This document shows positions 23,461 to 34,042 of a stretch of DNA of 64,000 nt, piece by piece. This DNA is from Mesostigma viride (Eukaryota; Streptophyta; Mesostigmatophyceae; Mesostigmatales; Mesostigmataceae). The notes under the pieces are model-generated. The model did no database searches, had not been told where the DNA came from, and saw only the letters and a program-made list of their open reading frames with translations. The stretch is taken from NCBI GenBank assembly GCA_009746045.1, contig RPFO01000359.1, positions 1,372,649-1,436,648 of the forward strand, read 5' to 3'. The position numbers and the translations under genes were made by a program. The stretch's first letter is position 1. Each line of letters opens with the position of its first letter.

Positions 23461-24386
23461 GGCTACGTTGAATAGCAACTAGGCGATGGCAGGGGGCGCA
23501 GGCACACGGTTCACGTGCGGGGTGCCGCCATATCGTGCAGAAAAATAGCGATATCTGCTGGGCCCAGGCCGCTGGCGATAACTTGCGAAATCCTGGGCGA
23601 TGGCTGCCAAAAATTAGATCAGCGTGTTCGTCATCAAAAAGCGAGTCTGTTGCAATTTACCCGACCAAATTTCATGCCCGAAGTCAAAAGTTATGAGCAT
23701 TCTCGGCATCCATAGCTCGGCACACCGCATGGCATAGCATCCCATTATGGCGTATGTCAACTGCTAACACAGGGGAAGCTACATTTCACGAGGGTGATCC
23801 CGCTCCTATGGGGTCAGCTTGCTTGGGCGTAGGTCCGCATCAGCCAGCGCTAGCCTGGCGCATAGTCCTTCCACGGCGTTGGATCGCCATGCGTCCAGGC
23901 ATAGTTACATATCACTTCATACCAAGGAGACAACCAGCGCAGGAGACATACTTCTCGTGCGACAGTGGCACACACACTATTAGAGTGAGTGGCAGAGGCC
24001 TCATGAAGTGAGACAACTATGTGAGGCCTCATGCGCAACAGGCACGTAGAAATCATCAGCAGCTACGCAACGTTTATTGATTAGGAGAATTCACAAACCT
24101 ACAATGACATGGAAATATTAAAGAGACAATCAGCTCAGGAATCGCAACGAACCGACAACATAAACTAATCATACGAAGTGAGACAACTATGCCTGGCTAC
24201 CAATCATACACTTCAATATCCATGAATCCCTCTTGGGCGCGTCACGTACTAACGGACTACCACTTCACAGGGCACCCCCCATCACCAACATGACAACCGG
24301 CGCAGGGCTGAAATTCCCCCCCACCCGACCATTGATATCATAAAGCCGACTCCATCCTAACAAACGATGAGGCAAGCCGGGCAGGA
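23461..24386. other. Region of dispersed short repeats downstream of PSA2
   Basis: No gene is seen. It contains copies of two dispersed motifs. One is the complement of GAAGTGAGACAACTATGCC (about 23895-23921), with direct copies at 24003 and 24175. The other is CCAAGGAGACAACCAGCGC at 23922. The 60-bp block at 23862-23921 is an inverted copy of 29878-29937. Confidence 0.6.
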
Positions 24387-24517
24387 TCACGGGGCCACGA
24401 GCAGCCGCCCGTGGTACATCTTGTCGAGCAGCTCCTTGTTCTCTGGGCGGCGCAGCATGCCGCGGCTGTTGCCCAGGCCACTGCCCAGGCACACAGGGCA
24501 CACAAGCTTGCCGCGGC
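24387..24517 (-). CDS. PSA2 exon 4 (zinc motif 4 and C-terminus)
   Basis: It begins after ACCGGACAG with [19 protein letters not shown] and ends [10 protein letters not shown] and a TGA stop at 24387. The intron before it is only 184 bp. Confidence 0.9.
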
Positions 24518-27500
24518 CTGTCCGGTGGCATGACAAGATTGTCGAGATCGGACAAGATATGCAGCAGAACATTGAAATCCTTAGTCCTGGCAGCAGCAGT
24601 TAAGGAACTCGCCAAACTCATACTTGTCAACTCCCTACCTTGGTGTGTGCGTGTGATGTCTCAAACAAACACAGAAACCACCGCACGCGTGCACCCCTCA
24701 CCGTAGCAGTTGGGGCACTCAGTGAACTCGTACTTGTCCTGCGCACGCTTGCGGTTTAGCGCCCGCCACTTGCCCGTGCCGCCGCACATGTCGCCTGCGA
24801 CGCCCAGCCCACAATCAAGTGCGTGTGGACAGCCGACGGCAAACATATTTACGACAAACACAGATAAGATAATGGCTGCCTCAGGCTTCCAGTGTCCGCA
24901 TGTTCCAGATGTGAGGCCTGTGCTGGTTGTCTAATTGATTTTTAGCAAGTTGAGGCATAGGCAGCCAAGGCAGTCAACCACTCATACAACCAACCACATT
25001 TGCCACCAACGGCCGCCACCGCCAACCACATATGCAAAAAAACACACTTGCCACCAACAGCAGTCACTACCAACCATACATGCTACCATGGTCCGGATTC
25101 TCCTGATTTCCGGCCTGCGCTGGTTGTCTCATTGATACATGCAACAAACCACACATGCAACTACCGGTAGTAACCAACCACGTTCACTCAGGCAGAGCTT
25201 GACCCCATGGGTCATGTCTGGATGCGAGGCGGGCAGCCAACCGCATGGCAGCCACCATCGTGCCAGGGCATGGCTTCCATCCTACCCACCACACCCCACC
25301 ATTCATATACGCACGCTGACGCAAACGCACACTTCCTACCCAACCTCCCACCCAGACCACTCCGTCCCCAACTTCGCACCCAGACCACTCCACCCCCAAC
25401 TTCGCACCCAGACCACTCCGTCCCCAACTTCGCACCCAGACCACTCCACCCCCAACTTCGCACCCAGACCACTCCACCCCCAACCTCCCACCCAGACCAC
25501 TCCGTCCCCAACTTCGCACCCAGACCACTCCACCCCCAACCTCCCACCCAGACCACTCCGTCCCCAACTTCGCACCCAGACCACTCCACCCCCAACTTCG
25601 CACCCAGACCACTCCGTCCCCAACTTCGCACCCAGACCACTCCGTCCCCAACTTCGCACCCAGACCACTCCACCCCCAACTTCGCACCCAGACCACTCCG
25701 TCCCCAACTTCGCACCCAGACCACTCCACCCCCAACCTCCCACCCAGACCACTCCGTCCCCAACTTCGCACCCAGACCACTCCGTCCCCAACTTCGCACC
25801 CAGACCACTCCACCCCCAACCTCCCACCCAGACCACTCCGTCCCCAACTTCGCACCCAGACCACTCCACCCCCAACTTCGCACCCAGACCACTCCACCCC
25901 CAACTTCGCACCCAGACCACTCCACCCCCAACCACCCACCCATACCCTGCTAGCCCTCCTCATGGCATACACAGAACCAGAGAGCAGGTATGTGCACCGG
26001 GCGCTTGGTGTCTGTGCGTTGCATCTATGCGGGTTGAGCGCTTATCCTTGCTAATTCTTCCTGGTTGCGTCCCACGTAAGCTGAATCTCTCGCTTGTGAG
26101 CCCACTCCTCCCCCCCTGTATCCCAGTAGGTGGAACGTATTTGCATCCCATGCGGATGTATGTGTATCCCACGTACATGCCACTCGTGCCCTAGTCAACA
26201 CCAAAAAGAGAACCTATTTCTGTGCATCCCATATGCATACATCTATCCATCATGACATCAATAACAGCAAATAATAAATATACATACAGTTTATTTTAGG
26301 TTACACTTCATTCTTATGTTGCACCCAACATTTGCGCAATTACTCTCAATACCACGATATATTTAGCACTAAAGCAAATCTGATTCTTATTCACATCCCC
26401 AACGCACTATACAACAAAAATTGATTCTTATTTGCGTCCCCACGTACAAGCAATCGACCCACTCCCCCCACAATTGCGGCAGCCGCTGTCCGACTCAGCA
26501 TTTGCTGCGCCACCGTTGACCGCCACCAACGCCACCGCGCACGCCGCGCACACGAGCCCTCGGCGCGTCTGTTTTCTGCTGTCCGCCGCGGGACGAGACA
26601 CCTCTACCGCAGATGACGAGGTGGACACATCCGAGGCCTCGGATAAGGAGGGGGAGGCCTCAAGGGACGAGGCAGGGACGTGATGGTCATCGTTGGAGGC
26701 GGCCAGGCTCGCGTGGGCGGAGCATGAGGTGTGGCACGCATGATGATGACTGTGCTTGCGTGATGGGCGGCTCGTGGCCAGCGTTTGCGCATGCTTGGGG
26801 GTCTTCTGGTGTTAGAGGGGTTCACGACATTAGAGGGGTTGAATAGGATGCCGAGATGTCAGAGGGGCGTTGATGGAGTAAGGTGCGATGGAAAACATGT
26901 ATCGCGGTTACTCATTTGTCGCTGTCAGCGGGTGTGCCAGGCGGCGCGTTATCAAATGGACGACCGTGACAAGTGCTGGAGTTCGAGACAGAGAACAATG
27001 GAAGGATTATGAAGGGACGCACCCACAACGTGCAGTACCTGATGTCCTACAAGCAAAGAAGACCGACCGTCTATCAGCATCGATACTAGCCCGACCGGGG
27101 CGTCTCCGACATGTAGATATAGATACAGAGGTATGATATCGACACAGCAATCCAGCTATCTGTTGGTCCGACACATGAACGTCATGGCCTCGTTTGCAAG
27201 CAATTTCCTCAAAAACCTCAAACCCGTAGTTAGACGTGCACATGGTCGGCAAGGAATCAGTGGGGCATTCATTCTTTTAAATCCAAGCAAAATCAACCAT
27301 GCGCTCCATCTACAAATCAGTGTTCCTGCGGAGGGAATCCTGAAGAAATTGCACGGTTATAAGCGCGGCATTCTTAACTGCCGTTTGAGTTTTGCATAAT
27401 TCCTGGTAAAACATGTTCCTGCTGCCCAGATTGCCGAGGACAGGCACGGCTATCTGCGCTTTCACACTATAATATGGAGGATTGGATAAGATTTCCGTTC

Positions 27501-27694
27501 AGCTTCATAGCTTTGCGTTTCGGTTGTTTGATAAATATGTCCATATATTGCGATGTAAACCTCGTGCAGCATGCGTGAAATGTAACGCCTGCGACTTCGC
27601 TTACGTTGAGCCCGTGCGCATCAACGCGCAGGTTCTTCTTTGCCGACGGCACGAAGGATGTAAAAGTCGCGGCAGTCATGTTTGCGGCCGCCAT
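24387..27694 (-). CDS. PSA2-like thylakoid-lumen DnaJ zinc-finger protein
   Basis: Four exons join in phase to a 144-residue protein: 27605-27694, 26448-26568, 24702-24794 and 24387-24517. The N-terminus ([14 protein letters not shown]...) looks like a chloroplast transit peptide. A twin-arginine hydrophobic segment ([17 protein letters not shown]) and an ANA cleavage site follow, as expected for thylakoid-lumen import. The mature part has four CxxCxGxG motifs: [24 protein letters not shown] and CPVCLGSG. The last two zinc motifs are joined through NCYGRGKLVC, and the protein ends [11 protein letters not shown]. This matches the plant PSA2 family (Zn-binding, DnaJ-type, needed for photosystem I assembly). 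Orthology is from memory of the family, not a search. The gene diverges from the WW-HDEL gene. Its second intron contains a 28-bp minisatellite. Confidence 0.85.
24702..24794 (-). CDS. PSA2 exon 3 (zinc motifs 2 and 3)
   Basis: The acceptor is GTCGCAG. It codes [18 protein letters not shown], then [13 protein letters not shown], and ends CTACG/GTGAGG. The split codon with exon 4 gives Gly of the third CxxCxGxG motif. Confidence 0.9.
25345..25937. repeat. 28-bp minisatellite in PSA2 intron 2
   Basis: About 21 copies of a 28-bp unit starting CAGACCACTCC and ending CCCCAACTTCGCACC, or CCCCAACCTCCCACC in a second subtype. A G/A variant (CCGTCC against CCACCC) makes four unit types that alternate irregularly. 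The length is not a multiple of three, so the repeat reads through all frames in turn. It produces long but meaningless Pro/Thr/His open frames. Confidence 0.95.
26448..26568 (-). CDS. PSA2 exon 2 (lumen signal and first zinc motif)
   Basis: It begins after AAACAG with TRRGLV and covers the hydrophobic lumen-targeting segment, the ANA/ES cleavage region and [11 protein letters not shown]. It ends GCT T/GTACGT in phase 1, so the split codon TGC (Cys of motif 2) forms with exon 3. Confidence 0.85.
27605..27694 (-). CDS. PSA2 exon 1 (start codon and transit peptide)
   Basis: The ATG at 27694 (GCCATGGCGGCC, a favourable context) opens 30 codons rich in Ala, Thr, Ser and Lys. The exon ends AAC/GTAAGC in phase 0, which fits exon 2. 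A second in-frame ATG follows five codons later. Confidence 0.75.
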
Positions 27695-28677
27695 GGCTTC
27701 CTCAATAATTCCAAGGAAACCACGCTACTCGCAGAGCACCTTGGGATCGAGCTGTCGATTAACAAAATTCTGTGCACTAGACTACTACTGGTGAAATGTT
27801 GTTATGAAAGCCTTCCTATCTGGCACGCTTCTATCCAAACTCGTGGAGCACGAAAAGCCGTGATTGCCTAGTACTAGGCAACAAGGCCGGCCGCCGGAGG
27901 CCGAGGCCCGAGATACTCGTTATAGCCGCCGAGGTGGCTGGAGGTGGCTGGTGGACGTGGCTTGCCGCATTCTCCATGCAATAAATCTGTAGCCTCGTGT
28001 ACTTACGGGTTTAACGATTGCAGGAGATTTGGTACCTACGGTGCAGGGCGGCGTGGGAAACAACAACAACAAACAACAACGGTGCATGGCTGCGGCAAGC
28101 GCGCGACAGCTGTTACCCAACTGGCAATAGGTGCTAGTTGGTGCCGATAAAGGAATCGGGGAAGTACTACTAGTAGCAACTAGCAAGTTGCGGACATCTC
28201 CGACTCCCTTTCGACCAGCTCGGTCCGGCCCGGCGTCGGTCCTGGCGCTCCCCTGGGGAAGAACCGTACAGTACAGTACACAGTACTGGTAGAAGTGAGC
28301 TATTGGCGCGGGAACAAACTCAACTCAACTCAACGTAGAAGCTGGTCGCCGGTCGGTCGTCGAAGACACCTTCGTATCGTTCGTGAAAATGGCCAGATAG
28401 GGCATGACAAGGAGGGCTTTTACTCGACCACGAGCAGTTTGGTGACTGGTGATTGCCCGTTGCTGCGGTATTCATCACGGTAGCCACCTAGCCACCACCT
28501 GCCAAACAAACCAGGGCAGGCAAGTGGCAAGCCTGGCCCAAGCTTTTGAAGGCGCACGGTCTGATAATCATCGTGTGCATTGCCCACTCTCATTTTCGCG
28601 AAAGGAGGGATACGACGTCAGTGAGCCCCTTGGCGGTTTCTACTAAGCTATCAAGCCATTTCTGATCGAACCAAACA
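27695..28677. promoter_or_regulatory. Shared intergenic region of two divergent genes
   Basis: About 980 bp separate the start codons of PSA2 (minus) and the WW-HDEL gene (plus). Both promoters must lie here unless there are non-coding exons. It contains GTACAGTACAGTACACAGTAC at 28266-28286 and a GAGGTGGCTG duplication at 27930-27950. I could not recognise defined promoter elements. Confidence 0.45.
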
Positions 28678-29169
28678 ATGGCGTCTAGACTGCCGCTGTG
28701 GCTATCCCTTCTCCTATCTGTGGCCGTAGGAGCCCTTGCAGATGACATGGTTATCAATGCAGAAGTGCAGTATTGTGATCAGAAAACTGGAATATGCAGG
28801 AGTCCAGAGGAAGCCATGGCGGAAGCCGCGAAAACCCGTGCAAGGAAAGTATGGGAGACAGATGAATGGGCCGCATGGAAAACGGAGGATATGAAGAGGA
28901 TATACTATTACAACAAGATCACGGAAGACTCGGTCTGGGAGGATCCTCGATCGCTGGAGGAGATTGAACGGATGAACCGGGAGGAGGCGGAAAAGGCGTC
29001 GAAGAAGAAGAAGAAGTCTAGCAAGGATAAGAAGAAGAAGAAAAAGAAGAAGGCGCTTGACGAGGACGACGAATCTCCGGATCCTGAGGACGATCCTTCT
29101 AAGAGGTTTGAGAAAATTGTGGAATCTCAGAAAGACACCAAAGCCAAGGAAATTCACGACGAGCTGTAG
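28678..29169 (+). CDS. ER-retained WW-domain protein (signal peptide, HDEL)
   Basis: An intronless 163-residue frame starts at an ATG in good context (AAACAATGGCG). Residues 1-21 are a typical signal peptide (LPLWLSLLLSVAVGALA). C33 and C40 could form a disulfide. A WW domain spans about 63-90: W67, the YYYNK strand at 76-80, W87 and P90, with the usual 20-residue tryptophan spacing. A Lys-rich stretch (about 109-125) and an acidic, Pro-containing stretch follow. The protein ends IHDEL, the classical ER-retrieval signal. WW domains bind proline-rich ligands and are normally cytosolic or nuclear, so an ER-luminal one is uncommon. Its function is unknown to me. The gene is divergent from PSA2. 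Confidence 0.85.
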   Translation: MASRLPLWLSLLLSVAVGALADDMVINAEVQYCDQKTGICRSPEEAMAEAAKTRARKVWETDEWAAWKTEDMKRIYYYNKITEDSVWEDPRSLEEIERMNREEAEKASKKKKKSSKDKKKKKKKKALDEDDESPDPEDDPSKRFEKIVESQKDTKAKEIHDEL

Positions 29170-29877
29170 GACGTGATCATTTGCGATGCGCTTCTTGAAC
29201 CTCTGGGGGGCTTCCTTATTAAGCAATACGTTGGCCAGCTTGCCTGCGCTAGGAATGAAAGCTCTGATTGGCGGCAGCGCGAGGTCATAAGAGGGTCGCC
29301 GGTGACATTGCGTCCCAGGATGAACACATTCAGCCAAGTTAATGGCCATATGGCAGTCCATGGAGCCTTCTGTTACACCTCACCTCACGCGGCCAACTGC
29401 ATCACAGGATGCATTCGAATAAAGTCAGCATCCTGTGCAGCCATCCTCACCTCACTCGGATCATTCTTTCTGGTATGGCCACGCACTAGACAGTGCGGTC
29501 TGATTGAAGGGCAAACAAAGAAGCAATAAAAGTGTAGGACAACGAGGATGAGGCTCGAAGCGGTTCATTTTATTGCCTCTTGGAATAATGCTGCTTACGC
29601 AGCGCCTAGGTTGCTTTGCCAAGAAAAATCATGTGGAGGAAATGACTGTTTTTGTGAGCATTTTCTAAACCCCACGGCAGGGGTGATATTTTAATGACAG
29701 CAGTTTTAAAGGGAACGAATGCTGCTCGTTGCTTCCGCATGATTATTTTAAGTAAGTACTTGCGTGTCATGCGCATGGGCGTGCCACGGAGTACTATACT
29801 AACAGGAGGAAAAAGTACTTTGGACTTTGGACTTTTGTTTTTGCAGCCCTTGCCGGGAGAAGACAAGTGTACAACGT
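29170..29877. other. 3' flank of the WW-HDEL gene
   Basis: No coding segment. AATAAA at 29525-29530, about 355 bp after the stop codon, is a possible polyadenylation signal. No TGTAA element, the usual algal signal, was seen close to the stop. Confidence 0.4.
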
Positions 29878-29940
29878 GTATGAAGTGAGACAACTATGCC
29901 TGGGCGCATGGCGATCCAACGCAGTGGAAGGACTAGGGTA
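29878..29940. repeat. Dispersed repeat, direct copy
   Basis: About 60 bp from ATGAAGTGAGACAACTATGC through GGCGATCCAACGCAGTGG to GGACTAGGG. An inverted, slightly diverged copy is at 23862-23921. Short pieces of the first 20 bp also occur at 24003 and 24175. Confidence 0.8.
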
Positions 29941-30257
29941 GTTGTCTGAGAGGAAAGACGCTAAGGCCGCGGGAGCCTCGTGGCTATCTCTACGTAGACC
30001 TGCATGGAGGGAGACAGGCTAACAAGAAAGGTTGATAGGGAAAAGACACATACACACACACACACACTCACTCACCACCACGACCAACACTAACAACCAA
30101 AACTAAGAAGGAAAAGAGGGAACGCATACACACATACACGAAGGGGCTAAAAGAATAAGTAAGGAGTATACATTACGAATGATTTATCTAGTACCAAATC
30201 CGAAAGGCTTGCATCACTCCCCGGCCGGAAAGGAGAACTTTTGCGGATGACTGTAGG

Positions 30258-31045
30258 TGTAAGTTGGCGATGCCCTAGGATCCGGAGACGTCCGTCCTAT
30301 AGTCAGTGAAAGTTGGTGCGAGAGGTCCCCAGTTCGATTCCGGTCGGATTCGTTTGCAGATCGCGTTTTTCCGCGTTTTCCGCGGACCGGCACTGAACGC
30401 AAATGGTTTTCACCTTTGCGGCGTGCCAAATCAGAATACATTACAAAGGGAAAAAGAAAAAAGAGAAAGAAAGAAAAAAGAAAAGGTAAAAGGTAATAAC
30501 ATGCACGAACAATAATAAATAAAAACAAAGTAAAGAGTACGTAATAATTAATTAATTAATTAATTTTAATTAATTAATTAATTAATTAATTAATTAATTA
30601 ATTAATTAATTAATTAAGCGTGGCCGGGCCCAGCGCCAAGCATGCATGGCCCAGATCCCATGCAGCACCCCGGACAACGAGTTTTGCTAGCCTGTCGCCA
30701 CACCAGTTCTAGCCTGCGCCCCATCAAGTCATCCATTCATTTACGCGCCTCCGTTGCATGGGTGAGCTAGTCACGGGCTACCAACTTTTGAGTAGGTACC
30801 TTTCATCCCTGTTTGATCCCAGCCTGGGCGATATCAAGGAGATCGCAACCAGCGCAGGCCAGAGATATTCTGATTTGGCACGCCGCAAAGGTGAAAACCA
30901 TTTGCGTTCAGTGCCGGTCCGCGGAAAACGCGGAAAACGCGATCTGCAAATGAATCCGACCGGAATCCAACTGGGGACCTCTCGCACCAACTTTCGCTGA
31001 CTATAGGACGGACGTCTCCGGATCCTAGGGCATCGCCAACTTACA
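30258..31045. mobile_element. Large inverted repeat (two 180-bp arms) with TTAA core
   Basis: 30258-30438 and 30866-31045 are inverted copies with only a few mismatches (landmarks GGATCCGGAGACGTCCGTCC and GTTTTCACCTTTGCGGCG). The 427-bp loop contains (TTAA)n at 30543-30618. The left arm holds AGTTCGATTCC at 30331, a B-box-like sequence, which is mutated in the right arm (GGAATCCAACT). This is either two SINE-like copies in opposite orientation or a fold-back element. No coding capacity. Confidence 0.75.
30543..30618. repeat. (TTAA)n microsatellite
   Basis: About 18 copies of TTAA with one TTTT interruption. The same tetranucleotide forms the tails of LINE copies at 31432, 36803, 38822 and 38907. 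Confidence 0.95.
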
Positions 31046-31167
31046 GAGATATGTCCTCACCTGGCGTGCCCCATGCAGGCCGCGCGCGGCCGGGCCGCCA
31101 CCCGTGGACTATTCGTGATAGACTCGGCATGGACATGTGCTACACTAGACGTAACGGGCTCACACCC

Positions 31168-31447
31168 GGGCAGCCTGAAGCCTCCTGGTTTGTCTGTAAT
31201 ATGGAGGCAGATGGTACGCAAGGACAGATGGCAAGTAGTGATGAAGGAGACCACCCCCAAGTCTGTGGGGGCTCCGCGTGTGACCGCGTATGGCATTCAT
31301 AGCGATTTGGGCCGTGGTGCCCACAACCCCGTAACTAGGACCTAGCTAGCTTACCCCATCCGGCATCCATTCCATCCCATATGTTCCCCTCCCACTGAGG
31401 ACTAATTATGCTCACGTGACGCAGTCACGTGTCTATTAATTAATTAA
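31168..31447 (+). mobile_element. 5'-truncated LINE: ORF2 C-terminus, 3' UTR and tail
   Basis: The frame to the stop at 31345 reads GLSVIWRQMVRKDRWQVVM. It aligns with the C-terminal GLSVIWKKMMDKAKWAQVI of the ORF2 at 34043-36631. A 3' UTR (CCCCTCCCACTGAGGAC, CACGTGACGCAGTCACGTG) and a TTAATTAATTAAT tail follow. The 5' limit is approximate. Confidence 0.7.
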
Positions 31448-32314
31448 TCCCTGTTTGATGCACAGCAAGAAGAGGGCAAGGACCACCCCCTTCTCTCATC
31501 GCGCCTTGAAAGGCAGGCCACAGGTTCAATCAAACTGCTCACTGGGAGAGTCTAGCCGCTACTGTGGGTGCAATACAACTTCTATACATAGCGCTGGTTG
31601 TCTCCTTGATAGCAAAAGCATAGCCGGGATGCAGTAGGGCTGCCCCACATGGCCCAGGGGCCACAGATAGGATCTCATTTGGAGGTGCCGGTTTGGGAGC
31701 TAGATCGATATAAAGACCTCTCCCGGAGCCTGAGGGTTTTAAGGGGCATACCCAGGGTTCACCCACAACCCTGGCCCCATCAATTGAATGGCCTGACGGA
31801 CATGTACAGGATCGCCAAGGTCCTGTTGCTTGCTGCCAAACGCATTGGATTCTTTCTATAGTAGTATAATTCCAATTGCCAAGCAGACTGTGGTCCTTTA
31901 AAATGGGTTGACGGCGAGCCCCTTCCAACCCACTACTCCACATTGAGTGTACAATGGGCCTGAGAGGCACTCTATCATGCGGTCTACGTGTAAATTACTG
32001 CCCTGTGCCCTCCTGATGGAGGCACCGGTTAAGCACCCATTTACCAACTGCCAGGCAACACGCCAGGCCGGCCGGATCAAGCATCCATCCACAGCAATCA
32101 AGCATGCACTGCAATCAGGCACGCGCTGCAACCCTGCATGCAGGGACAGTACAGGGGCCTCAGGAAACATGCCATATCGCTGGGCCGGCAGCGGGTGCCC
32201 TCTAACCTGTAAGTACGTGCAGCCATCGTAAGGATGGAAGCGTGTGCCTGTGTTTTGACGTGCAGACTGCAACGACCCGTGAGCGATCATCAAGGATGGT
32301 TGCCGCGCAGCTTC
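31448..32314. other. Gene-free stretch
   Basis: No recognisable gene. An inverted copy of the dispersed GAGACAACCAGCGC motif (as GCGCTGGTTGTCTCCTTGATA) lies at 31592-31612. Confidence 0.4.
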
Positions 32315-32606
32315 CAATATTGAATTGAATTGAATTGTAACATAACTCCGTTGGGAGTATATGTAGCACACAGCCCTTGAGAGGGGGGCATATGGCCTAT
32401 CATACATCCTAAGCTACTTCCTGCAAGGGTGGGGATGTAAAGGACCCTTGCTCTAGGTGCACCAGGGCACTTGCATCCCCATGATCTTCAAGCTATGCCC
32501 AGCGAAGGGGGAGCCTGTCATGGGGGGGAAGATCAGCATAGCTATACAAAGAAGCTAGGGCATGGCGTCTCAGCAGAGAGTTACTCCCTGCATGGGCACA
32601 ACATAA
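32315..32606 (-). mobile_element. LINE 3' UTR copy, minus strand
   Basis: Read on the minus strand, this matches 38548-38842 along its length. Shared landmarks are ATGTTGTGCCCATGCAGGGA, CCACCCTTGCAGGAAGTAGC and CTCCCAACGGAGTTATG. It ends in an AATTCAATTCAATT tail. It contains only the 3' end, as expected from 5'-truncated retrotransposition. The match reappears beyond the tail-distal end at 32640-32662, against 39322-39345. Confidence 0.8.
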
Positions 32607-32640
32607 CTAAATAGGGCTTCCAATATACAGCCCTTCATAT

Positions 32641-33640
32641 GGATCACAGGCCGGATAAATATTATTTAAAGAGTATTTAAATATTTTCCGAAGGGAGCAA
32701 GATCCTTTCAAATACTATTTAAATATTTCCTCGAGAGGCGGTGCGAGTTTCAAATGTATTTAAATATTTCCAGCAAAAAGCGGGAAGCCTCTAAATATCA
32801 AAGAGACAACCAGCGCAGGCCAGAAGTCGGGAGAATCCGGACCATGGTAGCTCGAGCCTGCCGTTATCTTTTCCGCGTTTTCGAGTCGTTCAGGATGATG
32901 AAGATGAATGGTGATGGAAATGTGTATCCTTGTGCATTGAAATTATGGCTGGCTTACGTGTGGAGCGACTAGATGACCTAGACGGTGGGGCCGGAAACAG
33001 CATGCTTGATCAGGGCGTGTGTTTCTAGCCTAACTGGCCGGGAGTGTCTAGTGGTGAGCACCATTGCTGCGATCGCTCTCCCACCATTTACGAGGAAATA
33101 CCCGCAAATGGAAAACCACTGAAAAGGTCTAGCTAGTCAGTCATCACGTTAGCCATGCCATGATTCCAAACGTCCAAGAGCTGCACACGGTGCAAAGGCA
33201 AAAAGCCGGAGGACAGCACTTTCAAATGTGCGGCGGGAACCAAAAGCCCGCGGATGCCAGAAAACATCGTGTTGCGGCAGCGACGCGACGATGTGGACAA
33301 CGAATCCAGTGCCAAGCTCGGAACGTCCGCAAAGGAGATCTGGCATCACAGGGTTCAGATGTGCGGAGATACTATGCGATCCAGCCGGTCCACGACCTGT
33401 TTGTAGAGCTTGTGCCAAGGGGCAGCACCGAACAGATGTGGGTGACGTTGCAAAAAACATCGGACTTGACGGAGCATAATGGCTCGGTCATAGTCTTTGA
33501 CCAATATTAAACGCCTCTAAATATATTTAAATACTTGGGCGCAAAAATAGGACCACGATAAATATATTTAAATACTTCCCCTGAAATTTTTGTCGCGGAT
33601 AAATATATTTAAATATTATTTAAACATTTTAGCCAACAAA
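32641..33640. repeat. AT-rich palindromic modules
   Basis: TATTTAAATATTT or TAAATATATTTAAATA palindromes recur at 32660-32780 and 33510-33625, with spacing of about 40-60 bp, separated by short unrelated GC-richer pieces. The intervening 32790-33500 is ordinary unique sequence with no recognised gene. Confidence 0.65.
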
Positions 33641-33896
33641 TCAGCTTTTAAGTTCAGTTTTTAATTAATTAGAGGTATTTTCTTACATTTTTACTATTAA
33701 ACATTATTTATCGGCCGGGCGTGGCTGGGATGACCACGACCTTCGCGGGTGCCGCCATTGTGATTTACGGTACAGGTACAGGGACAGGCTGGAAAAAGGG
33801 GGTTGTGGGCGCTGGGGGATGGGGCCAGGTGCCCTATATATTTACGGTTTAAATATATTTAGTACCCTAGATATATTTAAATAACCCACGGTATAG

Positions 33897-34036
33897 GATA
33901 GATGGCAAGTAGTGATGAAGGAGACCACCCCCAAGCCTGTGGGGGCTCCGCGTGTGACCAAGTATGGCATTCATAGCGATTCGGGCCGCGGTGCCCACAC
34001 CCCTGTAACTAGGACCTAGATAGCTTATACCATCCA
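33897..34036 (+). mobile_element. Short LINE ORF2 C-terminal fragment
   Basis: About 130 bp nearly identical to 31222-31353 (GATGGCAAGTAGTGATGAAG, GTGACCAAGTATGGCATTC). It codes the last residues of the ORF2 of the 31-kb fragment up to its stop. It abuts the start of the next truncated LINE directly. Confidence 0.75.
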
Positions 34037-34042
34037 TTCCGG

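Noticed and set aside
25139-26194. Long Pro/Thr/His frames on both strands
   Set aside because: Produced by the 28-bp minisatellite inside PSA2 intron 2.
33149-33510. Overlapping frames of 103-116 codons on both strands
   Set aside because: Neither strand gives a recognisable motif and the flanking sequence is repeat-derived.
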